Positions 6,256-11,692 of a DNA stretch of 11,692 nucleotides are shown one piece after another. A program made the position numbers and the translations under genes. The DNA is from Desulfobacterales bacterium (GTDB lineage Bacteria > Desulfobacterota > Desulfobacteria > Desulfobacterales > JAUCGF01), in contig JAOZRC010000104.1 in NCBI GenBank assembly GCA_029940345.1, forward strand, positions 1 to 11,692, in the 5' to 3' direction. The notes beneath the pieces are model-generated. The model searched no databases. It had not been told where the DNA came from and saw only the letters and a list, made by a program, of their open reading frames with translations. Position 1 is the first letter of the stretch. Each line of letters begins with the position of its first letter.

Positions 6256-7884
6256 ATGAAAAATATAGTTCCTGGAACCTTGGTTCATTATATTGAAGTT
6301 GCCCGTCTTGTTTCAAAGAAAAAACCTGAAATTACCGGAAATCCAGCCGCAATAAATGCACATATCGGGGGGCAGTTCTTTTTTGCTCCTCATTATATGG
6401 CTCTTGAAGCCCACATCCATCACACTCTGAACCATACATCCCTTTTGGGATATCTTTCCTCTCTTGCGGAAAAAGTGGATATCAGCCTGTCAGATTTACT
6501 AAAACAATTTTGTCCGGGAAAGGGATTTTTTATTGATCTATACAAGGCTTATCAGGATTTATGGAGGAGTTCCACTCTGAAAGGATCCTCTTTCAACGAA
6601 TTCCTGGAATGGCAGAAAAAAGAGAAGATCGGTTCTACCGGTTATCTTGATAATTGCCATGGGCAGGATGAGAGCCTTGCCTTAATGAAAAATTATTTTC
6701 AGAATTTGGGCCTTCCTGTAGAAGAGAATCAGGTGGTAATGGGAACAGGCTTTAAAAACCTTTTTAATTCCCTTGTAGCAGTACTTATGACAAAAGATGT
6801 TGAAGTTGATGAAAACGGGAGAGATTTTAGAAAACGTGACCCTGGAACAATACTTGTTCCCCGGGGGCACTATCAGAGTCTGGTCAAAGCGCCCTCTTTT
6901 CACAACAGCCGACTTAAAGTTATAGAAAGGATCGATGCTGATCACATTCGGGAGGAATTGAAGACCCGGGGTGATATTAAAGCCGTATATTTGAGTGTTG
7001 TTGCCAATCCATCGGGCGCCATTATGCCGGAAGAGCAGATGAGAGGTATCGCAGAAGTCATACTGGAATACAATGAAGCGAATAAGAATAATCCTGTTTT
7101 TGTTATCGCCGATCAGGTCTATAACGGCAGTATTTTAAAAAAAGGGTTGAGTATTTTCTCCATAGCTTCAGTTTCAGGAAAATCTTTCAGTATGTATCAC
7201 TATACAATTACCATTGTTTCCCCTTCGAAAACACTTGGATATGCTTCAGCCAGGATCGGATTCGCTGCAAGCGGCGCCACTATTCCCGGAGACAAAGAGA
7301 GTATCATCAGAAGGATGAAGGCTCTGATGGCCCACGAGGGGTCTGATGGACTTGAAGTATCCACCGAAGTCGGAGTGGTCGGCGCGTATGCCTTTTCATC
7401 AAAAAAATGGATCGACAAAAACAGCTCCTACATTCGCAGCCAGCTTGTTCGTGCACGTCAGCATGCAGATTCAATTAACAGTCATATTGGGTATACTTTT
7501 TTTACGATCAACAATCCGGATGCCGGGTGGTATATACTGTCAAAATTCATGAGGAAAAATCTTCCGGCATTGATTGAGAACAGCACTGATCTGATGGTTT
7601 ATTTTATGAATTATAACCATTGCGCAGAGAATACCGGTTTTATCACTCGTCCCGGATCTCAATTTGGATATGAAGCACCTGATCTGCCTCTGAATGATTT
7701 CTTAATTCTTCGATCCACTCTGGCAATGAAGCCTGAGGATCTGGATGAATTTTTCCGAAGATTTCGAGAGGGTATTGTTAAACTTGCTGCATTGAAGGAA
7801 CTTGAAACTCTGAATCCGGAACAAGTGCACCGGCATTTGAAAGAATATCCGGAAAATGAATTGAAGATTATACTTAATGAGTGA
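6256..7884 (+). CDS. PLP-dependent aminotransferase-like protein (fold type I, class I/II) with unusual N-terminal region
   Basis: Predicted cytoplasmic pyridoxal-phosphate enzyme of 542 residues. From about residue 130 it follows the class I/II aminotransferase pattern: MGTGFKNLFNS at 162-172 (phosphate-binding region), NPSG at 251-254, D286 and Y289 in ADQVYN (pyridine nitrogen and O3' contacts), SPSK with the presumed Schiff-base lysine K325, SARIG at 331-335, and R486 in LILRSTLA (the likely substrate carboxylate arginine). These residues predict an active enzyme. The first 130 residues, with GKGFFIDLYKAYQDLW at about 88-103, are longer than in ordinary aminotransferases of about 400 residues and match nothing I recognise. 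Aspartate 4-decarboxylases have a similar total length, but the sequence does not resemble them closely. Substrate and pathway are unknown. It may share a role with the upstream importer, but the 114-bp palindrome between them argues against simple co-transcription. Confidence 0.8.
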   Translation: MKNIVPGTLVHYIEVARLVSKKKPEITGNPAAINAHIGGQFFFAPHYMALEAHIHHTLNHTSLLGYLSSLAEKVDISLSDLLKQFCPGKGFFIDLYKAYQDLWRSSTLKGSSFNEFLEWQKKEKIGSTGYLDNCHGQDESLALMKNYFQNLGLPVEENQVVMGTGFKNLFNSLVAVLMTKDVEVDENGRDFRKRDPGTILVPRGHYQSLVKAPSFHNSRLKVIERIDADHIREELKTRGDIKAVYLSVVANPSGAIMPEEQMRGIAEVILEYNEANKNNPVFVIADQVYNGSILKKGLSIFSIASVSGKSFSMYHYTITIVSPSKTLGYASARIGFAASGATIPGDKESIIRRMKALMAHEGSDGLEVSTEVGVVGAYAFSSKKWIDKNSSYIRSQLVRARQHADSINSHIGYTFFTINNPDAGWYILSKFMRKNLPALIENSTDLMVYFMNYNHCAENTGFITRPGSQFGYEAPDLPLNDFLILRSTLAMKPEDLDEFFRRFREGIVKLAALKELETLNPEQVHRHLKEYPENELKIILNE

Positions 7885-7917
7885 AATTGTCAGGCAGAGC
7901 GGCACAGGTAAGAATTG

Positions 7918-8086
7918 GATTATTGGGCATCCTTCATTTGTCGGTTTGCACTTTTTTATGCGAAACGCTTAAATATTTTCCCTTTGCGTTCTTTGCGCAT
8001 TTGCGGTGAATTAAGACGTTTGAATAGGATAAAAAGTGTAAACTACCTTCATGCTATTTTGAAGGTTTCTAATTATTGGCATCCTT
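7918..8086. repeat. Composite repeat region with inverted copy of the 24-54 repeat
   Basis: Positions 7926-7956 are the inverted partner of 24-54 (29/31). A further piece in the opposite sense begins at 8031 (AAAAAGTGTAAAC), so the region is itself an inverted repeat around about 75 bp. Its two ends are also direct repeats: ATTATTGGGCATCCTT at 7918 and ATTATTGGCATCCTT at 8072. The centre holds about 9-bp tandem units (CTTTGCGTT, CTTTGCGCA, TTTGCGGTG) at about 7982-8009. A small hairpin ACCTTC/GAAGGT lies at 8045-8066. Short frames across it are translations of the repeat, not genes. Confidence 0.65.
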
Positions 8087-8356
8087 TTTTCAGGCGGCTC
8101 AGATTAATCTTTACGGGTTACGTTGCGTTTTCCACATCCGGCCGACCCTCCATCCGGTTGCCTTTTTCATTATCGTTGTTACTTTGCTGACAAGGATAAC
8201 TGTAAAAAGCCTGATTTCAAATAACTGTCAGACGGCTGGCCAGTTGCCCGTCACCAGGTTAAAAATCTAAACCTGAAAGGTGCAAAAAAGCTGTCTATCT
8301 GACAATCAACCTAAAAAACAGAACTGTTTAATAAAATAAACATAAAGACCCTTCAA
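8087..8356. other. Intergenic spacer, no gene seen
   Basis: This 270-bp spacer between the repeat region and the metallophosphoesterase gene holds no convincing reading frame. It has a weak 6-bp hairpin (CAGGTT/AACCTG, 8255-8275) and an 8-bp palindrome CTGGCCAG near 8235. The promoter of the downstream gene must lie here or further upstream. A CTGACA at 8299-8304 resembles a -35 box, but no -10 box lies at standard spacing, so none is called. Confidence 0.5.
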
Positions 8357-9202
8357 ATGAATATATTGCACATTTCTGATCTTCATTTCGGTCCTCGCCA
8401 TTGGGAAGGCAACGATAGGGCTTTACTGGATAAAATCAACTCCTACTCTGCCGATATGGTAATTAATACCGGTGACAGTACGACGGACGGGCTGGAAAGT
8501 GAATTTAAAGAGGCCGAACGCTTTCTGAAAGGCATCACCTGCGAAAACGTTATTTCTATTATCGGTAATCATGATAAACGAAGTTTACGCTCGCATGAGC
8601 TTTTCAGAAAACATATTTATGATACTGAAATTATATCTCCTTTAATACCGGAACGGACTACCAAGGGAAATCTTTATTTGGATCGCAAAATTGCCAAAGT
8701 TAAAGAAAATTTTACTGATTATAATTTTATCAAGACGGTTTGCCTCAATGGTGAAACCGTATTGATTATCAATATTGATTCAAATGAGCTTTATCAAGAC
8801 GACGGTTTTGTGGAAGAGCAAATTTTAATGGCCATTTCGAAAGAAATAAAGGGAATCAGATATGACAAGTCCATGTTGCTGATTCATCATTCGATCTTTA
8901 GTACTGATGAGGATCCGCTGAAAAATTCCTTACAGGTGATTGACTTTATCCAGGAAAACAAAATAGAGCATGTTTTATGCGGCCATACCCATGAACTGGA
9001 TTTAAGAAAATCTACCAATCTATATATTAGACACACTTTTACCCAGTACATGTGTGGTGCCACATCCTGCTGCAATCATAGCCGTGCTGACAATATGTTC
9101 CTGTTTTATGAAAACTGGAGTACTGACCGGATGCAAACACACGTGGTTAGCATATTCCCCGAAGGTGACAAACTTCGGTTTAAAAAAGAAACAGTTTGTT
9201 GA
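8357..9202 (+). CDS. Calcineurin-type metallophosphoesterase
   Basis: Predicted dinuclear-metal phosphoesterase of 281 residues. All five conserved blocks are present: D8 and H10 in SDLHF, GD at 39-40, GNHD at 70-73, a histidine in IHHS at 176-179, and GHTH at 209-212. The catalytic metal site should therefore be complete. The layout is like CpdA-type cyclic nucleotide phosphodiesterases, but members of this family also hydrolyse phospholipids, nucleotides and other phosphate esters, so the substrate stays open. There is no signal peptide or membrane segment; it is probably cytoplasmic. The C-terminus is cysteine-rich (YMCGATSCCN at 231-240). The start has no clear Shine-Dalgarno sequence; it is chosen because the family motif begins right at the N-terminus. 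The gene stands alone, AT-rich, beside degraded genes, so recent transfer is possible. Confidence 0.9.
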   Translation: MNILHISDLHFGPRHWEGNDRALLDKINSYSADMVINTGDSTTDGLESEFKEAERFLKGITCENVISIIGNHDKRSLRSHELFRKHIYDTEIISPLIPERTTKGNLYLDRKIAKVKENFTDYNFIKTVCLNGETVLIINIDSNELYQDDGFVEEQILMAISKEIKGIRYDKSMLLIHHSIFSTDEDPLKNSLQVIDFIQENKIEHVLCGHTHELDLRKSTNLYIRHTFTQYMCGATSCCNHSRADNMFLFYENWSTDRMQTHVVSIFPEGDKLRFKKETVC

Positions 9203-9362
9203 AAAATGGCAAAGTCGGATGATGATAAAGATTTCCTCTCAGCCAAATTTCACACAGTGCAGTAAGCGTAGGGCATGGAAGATGGTGTCAAATACGGTTT
9301 TCCCGTTGACCGAGAGAGTCGCCATGCCGCCCTTGCCAATCCCGCCTCCTCAGCATCATTTG
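9203..9362 (+). other. Degraded or noncoding stretch with unrecognised protein-like fragments
   Basis: After the metallophosphoesterase stop, the same frame reads MAKSDDDKDFLSAKFHTVQ (9206-9262) followed by stops, then MEDGVKYGFPVDRES and further residues from 9275 until a stop near 9389. I do not recognise either piece with confidence. They may be parts of one small decayed gene interrupted by stops, or chance. No intact gene is supported here. The stretch leads directly into the lipid-kinase-like relic. Confidence 0.25.
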
Positions 9363-9863
9363 CGAACATTGGCTTCCAAGATTATCTCTGATGATAGTTC
9401 GCTGATCGATGGCATGATTTCCCTGGTGATTACCGCCCCCTTTTCTATTACGGATTATTTCAAATTTCTTTTCCAAGTACTTCATGATCATGGCCTACCT
9501 AAAAAAATACCGGCAACCATCGGATATCTCAAAAGTCCGCAGATCACCATTGAAACCGAAGAACCTCTTAATGTCGTTATTGATGGGGACGAGAGCACCC
9601 ATACCCCGCTGCACTGTGAAACATTACCCGGGGCAGTACGAATCAACGTGGGGGAAGGCTTGCGGGGGGGCAACTAAAGATGTCGGGGCGATGCATGAAA
9701 AAACAGAGGTGCGGCATCTGCCGGCAGGCAAAGAACTGGCCAAGGCATCCAATAAGCAAATACCGTTTTTTTCCTATGCCTCTGAAGAACGATTCAGGGA
9801 TCTCTTTCTTTCCCTGCGGGAAGACTCCCAAATCAATTCCATCTATCTGGTCCTGATGTTGTC
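9363..9863 (+). pseudogene. Relic of a lipid-kinase C-terminal domain joined to the start of a DUF389 membrane domain
   Basis: From 9363 the frame resembles the C-terminal domain of diacylglycerol/lipid kinases (YegS type): DDSSLIDGMISLVIT, then PLNVVIDGDE (compare the family's VDGE) and ETLPGAVRINV. That frame stops at 9675-9677. The frame one base earlier continues with TKDVGAMHEKTEVRHLPAGK and then NSIYLVLMLS, which looks like the opening of a DUF389 (TIGR00341) hydrophobic domain. Removing one G from the seven-G run at 9664-9670 joins the two frames without a stop. The N-terminal catalytic half and nearly all DUF389 membrane segments are missing. The similarity ends at about 9863, where an antisense gene stub begins. 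The domain names are from memory of the family patterns; the frameshift is read directly. Confidence 0.55.
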
Positions 9864-10091
9864 GTTTTTATCAAGAGATATCCACGCGCCAGGAATATCG
9901 GACGATTCCAGCCAACATGACAACAGTGTACTCTTGCCATATCCGGCCGGCGCGGAAACGACTGCCAGGGGGTGATGAAGAAATCGGTTGAGCCGGTCTT
10001 GCAAGCGCTGTCGGTGAAAATGATTCCGGCCAACGCGGGGCCTGTGCAACTTGGTGTGTAAGAGAGGAGTGTGGAATTTTTCATCGGCCAT
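9843..10091 (-). pseudogene. N-terminal stub of a MalT-type LuxR-family transcriptional regulator
   Basis: The minus strand encodes 82 residues starting at 10091. LLHTKLHRPRV (10-20), RQRLQDRLN (27-35), the nucleotide-binding loop SAPAGYGKSTLL (46-57) and AWISLDKNDN (69-78) are the characteristic start of large ATP-dependent MalT-like regulators, normally about 850-900 residues with a C-terminal LuxR helix-turn-helix. Everything after DKNDN is gone: the frame runs four more codons and stops at 9843-9845. The last recognisable codons (9858-9866) coincide with the last recognisable codons of the plus-strand relic. It cannot function as a regulator. A weak AGGT lies about 9 bases before the start. 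Confidence 0.8.
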
Positions 10092-10211
10092 TATCGGTTT
10101 ACCTGGTTTTACTCTGTCTCAAACAATATCTGGGATTTATACGTCAGATAGCTTTCTTTTGCTGTCCTGCTATGGAACTCTCAATCAATAACTTACCCGT
10201 TACTAGCAATT

Positions 10212-10244
10212 CAGGGTGGGTGCAGTGTAGCGAAACCCACCTTG
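10212..10244. repeat. Hairpin with GGTGGGT/ACCCACC arms
   Basis: Arms 10212-10221 and 10235-10244 pair over 10 bp with one G-U wobble, around a 13-base loop. No T run follows on either strand, so it is not a clear terminator. The reverse complement of the first bases of the window (about 3-20) shares AGGGTGGG and a following AGTGT with this site, so both may belong to one dispersed family. Confidence 0.5.
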
Positions 10245-10264
10245 CTGAAGTGGACCGTAAAGTC

Positions 10265-10371
10265 CTATAGCGGTATCCATATGACGTGATATGGTTTTTC
10301 AGAACAAAAGCCAATAATAGCAATGCTTGAAGTCAATAATTTGGTATCAAGTCAAATGGATACCACTATAG
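10265..10371. repeat. 107-bp element with 20-bp terminal inverted repeats
   Basis: Positions 10265-10284 and the reverse complement of 10352-10371 agree at 18 of 20 positions. The match extends inward to about 24 of 27. Both ends begin with the palindromic hexamer CTATAG. The 67-bp centre is AT-rich and has CAATAAT twice. No reading frame is present. The structure fits a miniature non-autonomous element, but I see no certain target duplication. It is unrelated in sequence to the palindrome at 6088-6201. Confidence 0.6.
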
Positions 10372-10440
10372 TATGACCATAAAAGCTTTACCGGGCAGGG
10401 TTTGACCCCAATTGTCTTCGTGCCTCTTATTCCGGTGATT

Positions 10441-11691
10441 TTAAATTTTTTTATAGAGCAATTCATAATATGGCAGAAAGAAAAGCGTAGTCTTATTGAT
10501 TTTAAGTATGTTATTATAATCCAGATTCACGATATAGGCTTTTTCGGGTGAATACTTTTCAATAAAACTGCGGAAAGAACGCGAAACTTCCTGTTTCTTT
10601 AAAGATTTATACTTAACTTCGATTGGAACGACATTTCTGCCCCTTTCCAGTATAAAATCTACTTCAGCCTTATCTTTTGTTCGCCAGAAATTCAGCTTTG
10701 TTGCCTCAAATCTGATTTTCTCTCTGAGGAGTAGAAAAAGAAAATTTTCGAAAATGAATCCACACTCTGATGGGCTGCTCAGGTGGCCAAAAATACCTAA
10801 AGCATAATTCCGCAGACCCAGATCCCAAAAGTAAGGAACCGGTGACTTTGTGATTTCCTTTCTCACATTTCGAGCATAAGGCGAAATAATATCTAAAAGA
10901 AATGTTTTTTGGCAATACCACAAATATTTCTTTACCGTTTGATACGAAATATTCAGTGTGGATGACAGTTCAGAGTAGTTGATAAGGTTTCCGATTTGAC
11001 TGGAAAGGACCTTTATCAGAGCGCTGAATGCCTCCGTTTTATCTACTTTTAGAAGATATGCGATGTCTTTTTCGAGGACACTGCGATAAATTTCGTCTAT
11101 AATTCGTATTTTTTCTGTTTGTTCTACTGCCAGCACCACACGTGGATATCCCCCAAAATTCATATATTCCATTAATAATTGATGGGTTTTGTCCTTTTCG
11201 ATTGCAAGGAATTCCGCCAGATTTTCCTTATACTTGTAATCTGTTTTGTGGTGGACAAACTCGTCAAACGCAATTGTGGTAAGTTCAAATAGCCGTTTTC
11301 GGCCGACAAGAGATTCATGAATTTTCTCTTTTAATTCGAGGCTTCCGGAGCCGGATACAATGAACTTATACGGCAACTTCAGATCAAAAAGGCCCTTAAG
11401 AAAAAGACCGGCATTTTCTTTTTGCTGTATTTCATCAATAAAAACATAACTCCTTCCTTTGCCTAACTCCAATTCTATCTTCCTGAGTAATGCCGATTGG
11501 GATTCAAAGTGAGGTCTGTCCCATTCAATATCAAGATTCAGATACAGCGTGCGCTCACCTTTTTTATCAAGGTGTTCCCTCAGCATGTCCATGAGGGTCG
11601 TTTTGCCGGACTGGCGAGGCCCTATGATAATACTTATCTCTTTTTGGGGGAGATGGTTTATCAAGTCTGAAAAAAGATTTCTTTCAATCAT
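10441..11691 (-). CDS. AAA-family ATPase with DUF4143 C-terminal region
   Basis: Predicted ATPase of 416 residues in the widespread AAA_14/DUF4143 family, whose cellular role is poorly defined. N-terminal P-loop domain: Walker A GPRQSGKTT at 24-32, Walker B VFIDEI at 83-88, and a sensor-like IVSGSGSLEL at 111-120. Middle: a winged-helix-like section around 225-265 (NYSELSSTLNISYQTVKKYL). C-terminus: a PD-(D/E)XK nuclease-like core with FEN at 314-316, AEVDFI at 342-347 and IEVKY at 357-361; whether it cuts DNA is not established. The start codon is the last full codon at the window edge; its opening MIERNL is typical of the family, so the protein is probably complete, but the ribosome binding site lies outside. 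The gene is AT-rich and beside relics, consistent with accessory DNA. Confidence 0.9.
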   Translation of the reverse strand: MIERNLFSDLINHLPQKEISIIIGPRQSGKTTLMDMLREHLDKKGERTLYLNLDIEWDRPHFESQSALLRKIELELGKGRSYVFIDEIQQKENAGLFLKGLFDLKLPYKFIVSGSGSLELKEKIHESLVGRKRLFELTTIAFDEFVHHKTDYKYKENLAEFLAIEKDKTHQLLMEYMNFGGYPRVVLAVEQTEKIRIIDEIYRSVLEKDIAYLLKVDKTEAFSALIKVLSSQIGNLINYSELSSTLNISYQTVKKYLWYCQKTFLLDIISPYARNVRKEITKSPVPYFWDLGLRNYALGIFGHLSSPSECGFIFENFLFLLLREKIRFEATKLNFWRTKDKAEVDFILERGRNVVPIEVKYKSLKKQEVSRSFRSFIEKYSPEKAYIVNLDYNNILKINKTTLFFLPYYELLYKKI

Positions 11692-11692
11692 A

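Larger units (their letters stand above)
10092..10440. other. Spacer between the regulator stub and the AAA ATPase gene
   Basis: This stretch of 349 bp holds the two inverted repeats annotated separately and no convincing reading frame. It would contain the old promoter of the truncated MalT-like gene and the 3' end of the ATPase message. A short GGGT/ACCC hairpin around 10398-10408 is too weak to call a terminator. Confidence 0.5.

Noticed and set aside
7915..8190. 91-codon plus-strand reading frame containing FPLRSLRICGE
   Set aside because: It is a translation through the tandem TTTGCG-type repeat and the inverted repeats at 7918-8086. It has no ribosome binding site and no domain, and such frames are typical false gene calls over this kind of repeat.
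9054..9362. N-terminal third of the long plus-strand frame starting at 9054
   Set aside because: It overlaps the end of the intact metallophosphoesterase in another frame and shows no family pattern until about 9363, so only the later part is treated as a gene relic.

Overview
The window looks like chromosomal DNA of a Gram-negative, anaerobe-type bacterium, most plausibly a Desulfobacterota (deltaproteobacterial) relative. This rests on the style of the protein sequences and on short-period AT-rich intergenic repeats that I associate from memory with that group. It is a guess, not a proof. Base composition shifts visibly: the transporter operon is fairly GC-balanced, while the right half (metallophosphoesterase and AAA ATPase genes) is clearly more AT-rich, as accessory DNA often is.

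Left block (1-6035): a complete peptide/opine/nickel-type ABC importer reading rightward. It has a secreted solute-binding protein (122-1690), two inner-membrane permeases of the DppB and DppC type (1913-2896, 3061-3963), and one fused ATPase carrying both DppD- and DppF-like halves (3960-6035). The last two genes overlap by 4 bp. The two earlier spacers are unusually long (222 and 164 bp) and each holds a different palindromic repeat. Right after the ATPase, a start codon with a strong ribosome binding site opens a 19-codon reading frame (6025-6084). It ends 3 bp before a 114-bp palindromic MITE-like element (6088-6201), suggesting a fifth operon gene was lost.

Middle block (6256-8086): a PLP-dependent fold-type-I aminotransferase-like enzyme with an unusual N-terminal region of about 130 residues, then a repeat-rich spacer. 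That spacer holds an inverted 31-bp copy (29/31 identical) of a sequence at 24-54, so the whole transporter and aminotransferase block is bracketed by inverted repeats.

Right block (8357-11692): an intact calcineurin-type metallophosphoesterase, then a gene graveyard (9203-10091). One relic on the plus strand reads as a lipid-kinase C-terminal domain joined to the start of a DUF389 membrane domain; it is broken by a one-base shift in a run of seven Gs. It stops abruptly against the head-on N-terminal stub of a MalT-type LuxR regulator on the minus strand. Next comes a spacer with two further inverted repeats (10212-10244, 10265-10371). Last is a full-length AAA ATPase/DUF4143 protein on the minus strand, starting at the window edge.

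No tRNA, rRNA or CRISPR array was seen. No complete insertion sequence is present. I found no clearly new multi-gene system; the most unusual signals are the density of distinct inverted repeats, the bracketed block, the head-on relic junction and the paired four-cysteine motifs in the fused ATPase.
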